Shown: piece by piece, positions 25,301 through 32,815 of the stretch
Position numbering within the stretch: the stretch's first letter is position 1
Layout of the letters: every line of letters begins with the position of its first letter
From: Ruminococcus gauvreauii
Lineage (GTDB): Bacteria > Bacillota > Clostridia > Lachnospirales > Lachnospiraceae
Assembly (NCBI RefSeq): GCF_025151995.1
Contig: NZ_CP102290.1
Span: forward strand, 2,728,001-2,792,000
Length of the DNA stretch: 64,000 nt
Direction: 5' to 3'
Notes under the pieces: generated by a model
The model's database searches: none
Seen by the model: only the letters and a program-made list of their open reading frames with translations
Told to the model about the DNA's origin: nothing
Program-made: the position numbers and the translations under genes

Positions 25301-26482
25301 GGCAAGATCATAAGAAAATGTACAGGCTGTGGCAAGACGGCGACACAAATCCTCTCTTACCCAAAGACGATTACGCTGTCCAATACAAAGTATACTTACA
25401 ATGGAAAGGTCATCAAGCCAACAGTCACCGTAAAGGGTGCAGACGGAAAGGAAATCCATCCTGCAAACTATAGCGTTACGTATTCTCCGGGATGCAAAAA
25501 TGCAGGTACTTACAATGTGATCATTACTTTCAAAGCAAATTACAGCGGAAAAGTCACGAAAAGTTTTACAATCAATAAAGCGTCGCAGACACTGACCGCA
25601 TCCAGCCACACAAAAGTTTTTGGAAATGCACCATTTTTTACAGGAACTAAGAAGACAAAGGGTGACGGCAAATTAAGCTTTACCTCCAGCAACACGAAGA
25701 TCGCGACGGTCTCAGGTACGGGAAAGATTACGATCAAAGGTATTGGAAGAACAACGATTACGATTACTGCGGGAGCAACAACGAATTATAATAAGGCTAC
25801 GAAAGCGATCGCCGTGACGGTCAACCCAAAGGGGACGTTCATCTCGAGTGTCAAAAACAGCTCTTCCTCCAGGATGGATATCAGCTGGAATAAAAACACA
25901 GCGGTTACCGGATATCAGGTTCAGTATGCCACGAACACCTCATTTTCAGGGGCAAAGACATTAACCATAAATAAAAACAGTACATTGAGCACGTCGGTTT
26001 CCAGCCTGACCAAAGGAAAAACATACTATGTTCGAGTACGCACCTATAAAAAGGTTTACAGTACTACTTATTATTCTTCATGGAGCGCGGCAAAAAGTGT
26101 AAAGATTGCGATTGAAAATCCTTACCTTTCAAAGACATCAATTTCGCTCAACGCAGGCGCAAAGTATGGGTTGAAACTGAGTGATACAACGCAAAAGGTA
26201 ACCTGGTCCTCGAGTAATCCATCGGTGGCCGCCGTCTCGTCAAATGGCATGGTGACCGGAAAGAAGGCAGGAACAGCAACGATAACCGCGAAAATCGGAA
26301 GCAAAACATACACATGTAAAGTGACCGTAAAGGGGAGCATCAGCGTGACGGTTTACTGGACACCGAATGGGTCAGTATATCATTCCACCAGAGAGTGCCC
26401 GTCACTTGCAAGATCTAAGACAATTAAAAGCGGGTCCGTATCACAGAGCGGAAAGAGCAGAAAATGTAAGGTTTGCTATTAG
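22337..26482 (+). CDS. Large secreted multidomain surface protein (CHAP-like, ricin-type, C-x-x-C-G repeats, Ig-like)
   Basis: 1381 residues; GAGGGAGGG precedes ATG 22337. A long signal peptide ends near ...SVVQA (about residue 45). Domains: a CHAP/NlpC-like segment (about 45-200) with Q-C-F-G-F and G-H-S-I-W as candidate Cys/His; three similar beta repeats beginning with A-F-W-Y-D-I-K-D-T or similar; a ricin-B-like trefoil (about 470-610, Q-V-W-H-F and Q-K-F-D-I); about eight repeats of C-T-x(3)-G-x(5)-C-x-x-C-G (about 615-1010); MBG/Big_2 folds; a fibronectin type III domain (W-S-A-A-K-S-V-K end); a second Big_2; and a C-terminal 45-residue Cys/His module (Y-H-S-T-R-E-C...C-K-V-C-Y). There is no sortase motif. 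Probably a c-di-GMP-controlled cell-wall or matrix adhesin/hydrolase. Confidence 0.85.
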   Translation: MLKENVSENKCRLYQSRRRFIRLCLFVWCFFCLWMSASVVQAETIDGLKAKFPEGKYWNHAGSASNNPDGYTNTPCTHHGNCSKNDTDYSGWCGCNSFGQAIQCFGFVNKLTFDYYGSICTGWRQTRSLDQLKAGDAIRYKNNGHSIWVTAVNGDTITYADCNSDRQCKIMWGKTISKSEVAATLTNVYVAPYAATNASSAPTNPTVSKSAFWYDIKDTISLYIHADGATSYYMSLFKDGQKIVGTDVNSGTYTFAAGTYGEGEYSAYFSCTNSYGTVDSSWIEFAVVGKPGYTGLNKSQEWYDIKDTIEISVDTVCAKGAVIGIDKVGVGRVITEEVKDYKYSIAASALGMGTYYVYFSVYNGSGTVDTEGIMFSVVGGASYSSVKTEKRSYLLEENIKITVDSICAKGAVIGIDKVGAGRVITEQVTDNTYFAAASTLGAGEYSAYFSVYNGSGGCDTEYVSFTIVDKKNLGDEFYAYIEHTDSGTVITQNGNNVEGDAKACGNNQVWHFIRQPDGSYKILSMLDGRAMDVTNYGSSGAGTNVQVYDEWDSTAQRFNLYYLDSAYYVKPICCDMVLDLSAQTSNLQVWGRGDNWNTQKFDIYKIDKNEIGHHSYEQEIIPPTCTANGYTNYVCSECGDAYQGDYTQAREHSFTDWEISKEAACTEDGECIRSCSECGMTETSLINAMGHQYQDTVLEPTETSQGYTLHTCLVCGDSYQDSLTDWIPEEHQHIFGMWQIVEEASCTVQGMEKRVCSECGKIEHQVIWAAGHRFNSVVFAPTCTEPGYTLHQCEVCGTSYQDTLVAKTDHQQGEWRTYITPTCTVEGEQTKECVNCGKVLQTQKLLKTAHQWGSGVIQEAPDCTKTGIMQYLCAACGAEKEEAISATGHTWNAVQTVDQEPTCTETGIKSIHCSICNVIKENSEEEIPLAAHTEVKDTAVPPTCTKAGKTEGSHCSVCNTVIKEQEEIPVISHTYQFDSLTKATLSADGKIIRKCTGCGKTATQILSYPKTITLSNTKYTYNGKVIKPTVTVKGADGKEIHPANYSVTYSPGCKNAGTYNVIITFKANYSGKVTKSFTINKASQTLTASSHTKVFGNAPFFTGTKKTKGDGKLSFTSSNTKIATVSGTGKITIKGIGRTTITITAGATTNYNKATKAIAVTVNPKGTFISSVKNSSSSRMDISWNKNTAVTGYQVQYATNTSFSGAKTLTINKNSTLSTSVSSLTKGKTYYVRVRTYKKVYSTTYYSSWSAAKSVKIAIENPYLSKTSISLNAGAKYGLKLSDTTQKVTWSSSNPSVAAVSSNGMVTGKKAGTATITAKIGSKTYTCKVTVKGSISVTVYWTPNGSVYHSTRECPSLARSKTIKSGSVSQSGKSRKCKVCY

Positions 26483-26815
26483 AAGATACCTTACGAAACT
26501 GTAAGTTAAAGAAAACTTGATTTTTCTTGATTTTACGGCGTTTGCAGGGGATTTTGATGAGAAGTTTACCCCTATTTTACCCCTTTGAAAAAAGCCCTGA
26601 TATGATACCAAAAACTGAATATTCAGATATTAGCATAAGTCCATTATTGACTCTTGATCGAGCAGATAGTGGGCTTATTTTAATGCCTAAATAAGGTCAC
26701 AGCCACTGCATTTAAATGGCTCTACAGGGCAAATACGAAGTCACAGGGGTATTCTGTGACGACAAATACAGTAAAAATGAAAACACGATTTCATGACAAA
26801 ATGAGAGGAGGCATC
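26483..26815. other. Gene-free stretch after the first surface protein
   Basis: It begins with a 3'-flank (AGATACCTTACGAAACTGTAAG, hairpin CTTAC/GTAAG at 26490-26505) that recurs after the second surface-protein gene. Further on are an imperfect stem AAGTCCA...TGGGCTT (about 26637-26680) that may terminate transcription, and a perfect GTCACAG/CTGTGAC hairpin (26740-26760) before the HU-like gene. I see no coding sequence. Confidence 0.5.
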
Positions 26816-27142
26816 ATGATGGAAAATAAAACGGTATTCGGTGATTTAATCAATATGGTAAAAGAGGAAAGCGGATATTATAAACAAGATATTAAGCCGA
26901 TCCTAAAAGCATTTTTGAAGGTGATCAGAGCTGAGCTGCAAAAAGGGAATCGGATATATCTGCGGGAATTCGGTTCTTTTTACCCGCAACTTGTAAAGAA
27001 AAGGAAATTTTCAAACGATTGGACAGATGGAGAATATATCATCCCGGAGCATACGACGTATAAGTTTAAATTTACAAAGCATTTTATTGAGCATATCGAT
27101 GACGAAGAAGAGTTTGATCTGGTAGATGATGAGGAGGAATAA
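26816..27142 (+). CDS. HU/IHF-like DNA-binding protein
   Basis: 108 residues. The HU-family core is visible: an N-terminal helical part (F-G-D-L-I-N-M-V-K-E-E-S-G...I-K-P-I-L-K-A-F-L-K-V-I), then R-I-Y-L-R-E-F-G-S-F-Y-P, the HU beta-turn motif (normally G-F-G-x-F), and a short arm. An acidic tail (about 15 residues, D-D-E-E-E-F-D-L-V-D-D-E-E-E) is unusual for housekeeping HU and resembles phage or element-encoded variants. GAGAGGAGG sits 6-7 bases before ATG 26816. It heads a block of phage-like genes inserted between the two surface-protein copies. Confidence 0.8.
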   Translation: MMENKTVFGDLINMVKEESGYYKQDIKPILKAFLKVIRAELQKGNRIYLREFGSFYPQLVKKRKFSNDWTDGEYIIPEHTTYKFKFTKHFIEHIDDEEEFDLVDDEEE

Positions 27143-27279
27143 GGTATATTAAATTTTGATACCTTTGTTTATTTGATACAGGGGTGTATTTTAAATCGTA
27201 ACAGGGAACCAGAGACAGTATGTACATGATTGCTGCTGTCTCTTTTATTGCGCATAAAATAAGGAGATGTATCAACAAA

Positions 27280-27951
27280 ATGGATGAAACAAAAATATGT
27301 AAGGCATGTGGCAGGGAATTGCCGATTGATCGATTTGAGCTGATAAAACCAAAGGATGGGAAGACATATCGTATCTCTACATGCAGAAAATGCCGGTATG
27401 AAGAACGAGCGATGAACAAAAACAAATTAAGCGACAACATTGATATTATCATACGCAGGCAGTATAAAGAAATAAAACCAGAACGAATATTAGATTTAAC
27501 CCTGACAGATATTGTTCCAATTGGTGAAGATGAGGTCTTTGTGAAGCTGATGGATTATCCCGGGTATTGGCTGTCCAATTACGGGCGATGTATTCATTTC
27601 AGGAATGGCGAAAAATATGTGTTGTTACCGGGAAGCTATGATAAATATCAGGTATTGAAATATGGGGTCAGAAAAAATGTGTTTTCAGGCGGCAAATGGA
27701 CTACCAAAAGAGAAATCTTATATGCACCGAAAGCAGTCGTGCAGGAATTTGTCGTAAAATCAGATATTGAAAATAATGTTTACGTATGGCATCGAGGATT
27801 TGACAAAGCGAATAATTACTATAAAAACCTGATTCCGCTGAATAAGGAACAGTACAGAATCGTAAAGAATCATTACAATCAATATGGCGAGGACTCAGAA
27901 GAGTTTATTATCAAAGTCATGAATGATATCAAATTTAAACTGGACACATAG
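27280..27951 (+). CDS. Zinc-ribbon plus NUMOD4-like phage-type protein
   Basis: About 223 residues from ATG 27280 (AAGGAGA 12 bases upstream); an in-frame ATG at 27220 is an alternative. The N terminus has a C-K-A-C-G...C-R-K-C zinc ribbon (about residues 6-38) as in small phage HNH-associated proteins. The middle contains P-G-Y-W-L-S-N-Y-G-R-C, close to the NUMOD4 DNA-binding motif of homing endonucleases (W/Y...S-N-x-G-R-v). I cannot see an HNH nuclease core, so it may be a DNA-binding accessory or a degenerate homing protein. It is directly upstream of an AP2-domain gene. Confidence 0.6.
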   Translation: MDETKICKACGRELPIDRFELIKPKDGKTYRISTCRKCRYEERAMNKNKLSDNIDIIIRRQYKEIKPERILDLTLTDIVPIGEDEVFVKLMDYPGYWLSNYGRCIHFRNGEKYVLLPGSYDKYQVLKYGVRKNVFSGGKWTTKREILYAPKAVVQEFVVKSDIENNVYVWHRGFDKANNYYKNLIPLNKEQYRIVKNHYNQYGEDSEEFIIKVMNDIKFKLDT

Positions 27952-27963
27952 AGTAAAAAATGC

Positions 27964-28533
27964 ATGGAGCCGGTGATGTGTGGGATTGGATATCGCGGAA
28001 GTAACAATGTTGACTGTAATTCTGAGGCGTATCATCGGTGGCATGATATGTTGAGCCGCTGTTATAATGAAAAATTCCATCAGCGACAACCACAGTATAA
28101 AGACGGCACGGCATGCGAGGAATGGAAGAATTTCAGCAACTTCAAATGTTGGCATGAGAAACATAAATATGGCGATGAGCAACTGGATCTGGACAAAGAT
28201 ATTTTGTTTAAAGGCAATACGGTATATAGCCCGGAGACCTGCTGTTTTGTGCCGCATATTATCAATACGGTATTTATTAACGGGAAATCTGCCAGAGGTG
28301 ATTTGCCAATTGGGGTTAGCTACGACAGAGAGAAAAAGAAATATCGGGCTTGCGTTGCATTTATGGGACAAAGTATAAAACTGGGAAGGTTTGATTCTGC
28401 GGAAAAGGCATTTGCCAGATACAAAGAATACAAGGAAGATCTAATTCAGGATTTAGCGGAACAATACAAAGAAGATATACCGGATAAGGTGTATCAGGCG
28501 ATGATGGAGTGGAAAGTTGAGATTACTGATTGA
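27964..28533 (+). CDS. AP2-domain phage/mobile-element protein
   Basis: 189 residues. The N-terminal half (Y-H-R-W-H-D-M-L-S-R-C-Y...C-E-E-W-K-N-F...D-L-D-K-D-I-L...Y-S-P-E-T-C-C-F-V-P) matches a module common in phage and homing-endonuclease-like proteins. The C-terminal part (G-V-S-Y-D-R-E-K-K-K-Y-R-A, then G-R-F-D-S-A-E-K-A-F-A-R-Y) is an AP2/ERF-type DNA-binding domain. No HNH active site is evident. It starts 12 bases after the previous stop, so the two are co-transcribed. It is probably cargo from a phage or selfish element. Confidence 0.72.
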   Translation: MEPVMCGIGYRGSNNVDCNSEAYHRWHDMLSRCYNEKFHQRQPQYKDGTACEEWKNFSNFKCWHEKHKYGDEQLDLDKDILFKGNTVYSPETCCFVPHIINTVFINGKSARGDLPIGVSYDREKKKYRACVAFMGQSIKLGRFDSAEKAFARYKEYKEDLIQDLAEQYKEDIPDKVYQAMMEWKVEITD

Positions 28534-28822
28534 TGATGGGCATATCGGATAGAGATATCTGGTTTGCCCTTGTTACGGCTGGAAAAAGGTACATATGTCA
28601 ATTTTGAGAATATAATTTTTGCAAAATAAAGTAAATCTAAAAAAATAATATATTGATATATAATTATATTATAATGTGTTATTATGTATTTACAAAGTAT
28701 TTTATTATGGACAAAGTGGAAAATAATTAAAACCGTATTGGGGAATATGAGAGGAGGAGATTCCATTGGTAAGTGAATTTGGCCATAAAACTATTCAATA
28801 ATAAATAAGGAGGAATTTGAAT

Positions 28823-29428
28823 ATGTTCAGATGGAATTTCAAAAGAAAAACTTGGTGTTTATTATTATTAATATGTATGGTAACACAAATGATGTGCATT
28901 CCTGTGTTTGCGCAGGATACATCTTCAAAGATTACTACAACTGTAAAAATCACAGATTTAGCTACTGGAGAAGTAAAACAATATGAAATTGATGATGCAA
29001 GATCAATAGCAGAGGTTGATGGAGAAGGCAGACCAGTTACAACTACTATTATTGAGGTCGGTGGCAGCCAAAGTGATATGGCTCGTGCAGGGCAATCTAA
29101 TTATGATGATTTTTCTGGCTGGCGTGGTACAGTAACAATTTCATATACAGATAATGGAACCTATGCGAATCTTACAAAAGCTACTGGAAATTGGACGAGA
29201 AGAAGTGGTTCGACTTCTATTTCCGGAATGTCAATGACTTACGGTCAGGCTTTAGGAACAAATAGAAGAAATAGCTCTATTGGGTTATCTTCAAATTCGA
29301 CCACAACGGTTACACCCTCATGGCCTGCGGGAAAATATGGATATGGTATTGGGCACTACTTAGGTGCCACTATTCACGCAACAATAGGTGGTAAATATGT
29401 TTATATCAGCTGTAATGTTAATTATTAA
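28823..29428 (+). CDS. Secreted protein of unknown function
   Basis: 201 residues from ATG 28823 (AAGGAGG 9 bases upstream; the in-frame TTG 28817 is worse spaced). A clear Sec signal peptide, hydrophobic core about residues 12-28, ends at P-V-F-A. The mature chain has an acidic N-terminal part with T-T-V-K-I-T-D-L-A-T-G-E-V and a Thr/Ser/Gly-rich beta region ending in K-Y-V-Y-I-S-C-N-V-N-Y. I do not recognise a domain. A 13-bp terminator follows. The DNA is AT-rich compared with flanking metabolic genes, suggesting acquisition (inference). Confidence 0.75.
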   Translation: MFRWNFKRKTWCLLLLICMVTQMMCIPVFAQDTSSKITTTVKITDLATGEVKQYEIDDARSIAEVDGEGRPVTTTIIEVGGSQSDMARAGQSNYDDFSGWRGTVTISYTDNGTYANLTKATGNWTRRSGSTSISGMSMTYGQALGTNRRNSSIGLSSNSTTTVTPSWPAGKYGYGIGHYLGATIHATIGGKYVYISCNVNY

Positions 29429-29466
29429 ATAATAATGCTTTACATATTAACTTAATTTGTATTTAA

Positions 29467-29507
29467 AAAGTAGGCATATTGGATGAGGCATCTGATATGC
29501 TTACTTT
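29467..29507 (+). terminator. Terminator after the secreted-protein gene
   Basis: 13-bp stem AAAGTAGGCATAT (29467-29479) with ATATGCTTACTTT (29495-29507), one G-U pair. It shares the GGCATAT/CTGATATGC core with the terminator at 19366. Confidence 0.7.
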
Positions 29508-29695
29508 GATACAGCCATATTAAATACTTTTGGAAGGTGAATTTTAGACGTCAGTAAATGCAAGAGTCGCTTAGTCAGAGGCGTTAATTATTTTGTCCGA
29601 ATTTTGAGTAATGAAAGGCAAAGCTGCAATTTATATTTAAAGCGATCAGCAATTTTATATTAAAATGATTATGGAGCAATTTAAGGAGAGTGGCT

Positions 29696-30130
29696 ATGAA
29701 GTCAGAGAATAAAATAAAACAGAATAAAAATAAGACCGCATTACTGGTTATGTCTGCAATTTTGTCCGTAGCATATCTGGTATTAGATCTGCTGCTATAT
29801 CCATACTTAGCGCGGCTGCAAAGCATACGGTATACACCATATGTCCTCTACTATTGCAATACCATAAGAGTTGTGGGAATATTTGTTGTGATGTTGTTTT
29901 TGTTGCTGTTTTTAAATAAAAAAAATGTTGTAACACTGGGGCACAAAAATAGAGTGATGTTGTATGCCGGTATAGGAATATATGTCATTTATTATTTGCT
30001 GTTTTTTCTGAATTTTGGGATTGGAGTAGGATTTATAGGTGGTGAAATTATTATACAAATATCAGTGATTCACTCCTGGATTTTATGCATCCCCGCAATA
30101 TTTCTGGCATTGGGACTTGTGAAGGAATAA
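29696..30130 (+). CDS. Small integral membrane protein of unknown function
   Basis: 144 residues; AAGGAGAG precedes ATG 29696 (GTG 29690 is less likely). A basic N terminus (K-S-E-N-K-I-K-Q-N-K-N-K) is followed by four predicted membrane segments at about residues 16-36, 52-72, 83-105 and 115-140. There is no recognisable family motif. It lies between the unknown secreted protein and the second riboswitch cassette, and its AT-rich composition matches that region. Confidence 0.7.
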   Translation: MKSENKIKQNKNKTALLVMSAILSVAYLVLDLLLYPYLARLQSIRYTPYVLYYCNTIRVVGIFVVMLFLLLFLNKKNVVTLGHKNRVMLYAGIGIYVIYYLLFFLNFGIGVGFIGGEIIIQISVIHSWILCIPAIFLALGLVKE

Positions 30131-30182
30131 TTGTAATATCACGCCTCAACAGTATGAGTGAAAATATCATAGTCACTTGATA

Positions 30183-30262
30183 GAAGTCATGACAAATTTG
30201 CCAAAAGATGATATAATTAAATCATTAATATTAACACGTATCAGAAATTGTGGTGTTACGTG
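30183..30262 (+). pseudogene. Truncated, frameshifted copy of the 68-residue ORF (copy 2)
   Basis: The frame from 30183 reads E-V-M-T-N-L-P-K-D-D-I-I-K-S-L, then a shift, then T-Y-Q-K-L in another frame. This matches the tail of the protein at 19155-19361 and of copy 1. It abuts the second GEMM aptamer exactly as copy 1 does. Confidence 0.7.
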
Positions 30263-30349
30263 GAAGTCATGGCAAACAGGCGGAAGCCTGTGACGCAAAA
30301 CTACAGGGTCTAAGCGATTAAGTACGACAGCCAGTTGCAGCACTAGGTG
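30260..30349 (+). ncRNA. c-di-GMP-I (GEMM-I) riboswitch, copy 2
   Basis: A near-consensus GEMM-I aptamer: GGCAAAC, a CAGGC-GGAA-GCCTG hairpin with a GNRA-type loop, GACGCAAAACTA, CAGGGTCTAAG, a variable arm identical to copy 1, and GACAGCCAGTTGC. The A that intercalates between the two guanines of c-di-GMP (A47 in Vc2 numbering) is present here, unlike copy 1. A terminator follows, then the second surface-protein gene at 30407. Confidence 0.9.
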
Positions 30350-30380
30350 AGCATTCTCTGATGGGGGTGCTTTTTTGTTT
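30350..30380 (+). terminator. Riboswitch expression-platform terminator, copy 2
   Basis: Stem AGCATTCTC (30350-30358) with GGGGGTGCT (30363-30371), loop TGAT, followed by TTTTT. Identical in stem to copy 1. Confidence 0.83.
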
Positions 30381-30406
30381 GGATGAAATGAGGGAGGAAA
30401 AGTATA

Positions 30407-32680
30407 ATGAAGGGAATGAGAAGTCTTACGGTATTATTGTCGGCGGTAATGCTGGTTACTGCTTTGCCACTGGATGTATCAGGAGCCAGTGAGGATGTTG
30501 TGTCGGGTGGAGAAATGATTCTGGAACAGGAGGAAGATGAGGAGATTATAGAAACTCCTGAGTCAGAAGATGAGGTTGATACTGTGCTTCCGAAGGCTGA
30601 GTTAGAAGTGGAGGAAGTTCCGGAAACTTCATCAGTTCCAGTTTTGGATAGTCGTTCCGGAAGTGTTTTGAAGATTGGAGTTGGTGAAACAAAGAGACTG
30701 GAAATTGATGGTTATAACGCAGATGAGTGTCAATGGGAATGTAAAGAGGATGGGGTACCAGAAGGATGGACTTATATTAGTGGAGAAGTACACTGGTCAA
30801 ATAAGGAAGTAACAGGAAATGTATATGTTGCATCAGACGCCCAACTGTATGTTGATTCATCCTCTACAATAAATGGAAATATATATGTTTATGGCCAATT
30901 ATATGCGAATTCCAGGTTAACAGTAACCGACAGCATCAACGCATACCAGTATGGGAGCATGATGTCGTCAGGTGTTTTTGATGGTGAACATGGCTATGTT
31001 GTTGGTAGCATTAAAGCAAACCGTATGAATATAACTGCGAGCGCCTTGGATCCGACTTTCAGTGTAATATCTGAAGATAATATTAACAGTAATAAGGTGG
31101 CAGTTGTTGACGCAGGAGGTGTTGTTACTGGAATAAAAGAGGGCAGTGCAACAGTGGTTATGACTTGTAATGGCGAGAGTCAAAAAATTTTTATAGAGGT
31201 ACATACTTATGATAAATGGGCAGCAGATAAAGACCCGACCTGCACAGAAACCGGAATTCAAAGCATTCATTGCAGCGTATGTGATGCAATAAAAGAAGAC
31301 AGCGAAACAGAAATTGCTCTTATTGCCCACACGGAAGTAAAAGATGAAGCGGTATCACCAACCTGCACACAGCCGGGGAAGACCGAAGGAAGCCATTGTT
31401 CCGTATGTAACACTGTGATAAAAGAGCAGGAAGAAATCCCTGTCATCAGCCACACCTACCAATTCGACAGTCTCACGAAAGCGACACTTAGTGCAGACGG
31501 CAAGATCATAAGAAAATGTACAGGCTGTGGCAAGACGGCGACACAAATCCTTTCTTATCCGAAGACTATTACGCTTTCCAATACAAAATATACCTACAAT
31601 GGAAAGGTGATGAAGCCGACTGTCACCGTAAAAGGTGCAGATGGAAAAGAGATTCATCCTGCAAACTATACTGTTTCGTACTCTCCGGGATGCAAAAACG
31701 CGGGGACCTACAATGTAGTCATTACTTTCAAAGCGAATTACAGCGGAAAAGTCACGAAAAGCTTTATGATCAATAAAGCTTCACAGACATTGAGCGCAGC
31801 CAATCATACGAAAGTTTACGGAAACGCAGCATTTTTTACAGGAGCCAGACAGACAAAAGGCAACGGGAAATTAAGTTTTACATCCAGTAATCCGAAGGTT
31901 GCAACAGTTTCAAGTACAGGAAAGATCACGATTACGGGTATTGGAAGGACAACGATCACGATCACCGCGGCGGCGACAACGAATTATAACAAAGCGACAA
32001 AAGCGATCACCGTGACGGTCAATCCGAAGGCAACGTTCATCTCAGGTATAAAAAACAGTGATTCCCGCAAGATGAGTATCAGTTGGAATAAAAATGGTAC
32101 GGTTACCGGATATCAGGTTCAGTATGCCACGAATGATTCATTTTCCGGAGCAAAGACATTGACAATATCAAAGAACAGCACATTGAGCACATCAGTCTCA
32201 AATCTGCCAAAGGGAAATACGTATTATGTCCGGGTGCGCACCTATAAAAAAGTTTACAGCACGACGTATTATTCTTCATGGAGCGCTGCAAAAAGTGTAA
32301 AGATCACAATGGGAAATCCTTACCTGTCAAAGACATCCATTTCACTTAACGCAGGTGTAAAATACGGATTGAAACTGTGTGATACGACACAGAAGGCGGT
32401 CTGGTCCTCAAGTAATTCAGCGGTGGCTGCTGTTTCGTCGAGTGGTGTGGTGACCGGAAAGAAGGCGGGGACGGCAACGGTAACTGCGAAAATCGGTGGT
32501 AAAAGCTATTCCTGTAAAGTGACCGTAAAGGGCAGCATCAACGTGACGGTTTACTGGACGCCAGGTGGGTCAGTATACCATTCTACCCGGGATTGCCCGT
32601 CACTTGCCAGATCTAAAACCATTAAGAGCGGGTCCGTATCACAGAGCGGAAAGAGCAGAAAATGCAAGGTTTGCTATTAG
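30407..32680 (+). CDS. Secreted Ig-like surface protein, paralogue of the 22337 gene
   Basis: 757 residues; GGGAGGAAAAG precedes the ATG. A signal peptide (about 1-27, ending near V-S-G-A) is followed by an acidic Glu-rich segment (30-85), a beta region with a Big_2-like end (V-T-G-I-K-E-G-S-A-T-V, about 245), and two C-T-x-T-G...C-x-x-C repeats. Then comes the same C-terminal block as the first surface protein: MBG-like, Big_2, fibronectin III, Big_2 and the terminal Y-H-S-T-R-D-C...C-K-V-C-Y module. It lacks the CHAP-like, ricin-like and most repeat domains of its paralogue. The c-di-GMP-I riboswitch upstream predicts expression linked to sessile/motile state. Confidence 0.85.
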   Translation: MKGMRSLTVLLSAVMLVTALPLDVSGASEDVVSGGEMILEQEEDEEIIETPESEDEVDTVLPKAELEVEEVPETSSVPVLDSRSGSVLKIGVGETKRLEIDGYNADECQWECKEDGVPEGWTYISGEVHWSNKEVTGNVYVASDAQLYVDSSSTINGNIYVYGQLYANSRLTVTDSINAYQYGSMMSSGVFDGEHGYVVGSIKANRMNITASALDPTFSVISEDNINSNKVAVVDAGGVVTGIKEGSATVVMTCNGESQKIFIEVHTYDKWAADKDPTCTETGIQSIHCSVCDAIKEDSETEIALIAHTEVKDEAVSPTCTQPGKTEGSHCSVCNTVIKEQEEIPVISHTYQFDSLTKATLSADGKIIRKCTGCGKTATQILSYPKTITLSNTKYTYNGKVMKPTVTVKGADGKEIHPANYTVSYSPGCKNAGTYNVVITFKANYSGKVTKSFMINKASQTLSAANHTKVYGNAAFFTGARQTKGNGKLSFTSSNPKVATVSSTGKITITGIGRTTITITAAATTNYNKATKAITVTVNPKATFISGIKNSDSRKMSISWNKNGTVTGYQVQYATNDSFSGAKTLTISKNSTLSTSVSNLPKGNTYYVRVRTYKKVYSTTYYSSWSAAKSVKITMGNPYLSKTSISLNAGVKYGLKLCDTTQKAVWSSSNSAVAAVSSSGVVTGKKAGTATVTAKIGGKSYSCKVTVKGSINVTVYWTPGGSVYHSTRDCPSLARSKTIKSGSVSQSGKSRKCKVCY

Positions 32681-32706
32681 AAGATACCTTACGAAACTGT
32701 AAGTTT

Positions 32707-32753
32707 AAAAAGGAGAATGTAAGCCAAAACTAAGGCGAGGCATTCTCCTTTTT
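32707..32753 (+). terminator. Terminator after the second surface-protein gene
   Basis: 13-bp stem AAAAAGGAGAATG (32707-32719) with CATTCTCCTTTTT (32741-32753). Confidence 0.85.
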
Positions 32754-32815
32754 GCTATACTTCAAACATGAAAGGGACACAGAGTTCTATGAGATAAAAA
32801 CTGGAGGTAACAGAT

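Noticed and set aside
24461..25609. Long minus-strand frames opposite the surface-protein repeats
   Set aside because: They mirror the repeat structure of the plus-strand gene, lack ribosome sites, and have Cys/Phe-rich composition typical of antisense shadows.
26740..26760. GTCACAG/CTGTGAC hairpin as a phage attachment site
   Set aside because: No second copy and no integrase gene found; kept only as a hairpin in the gene-free stretch.
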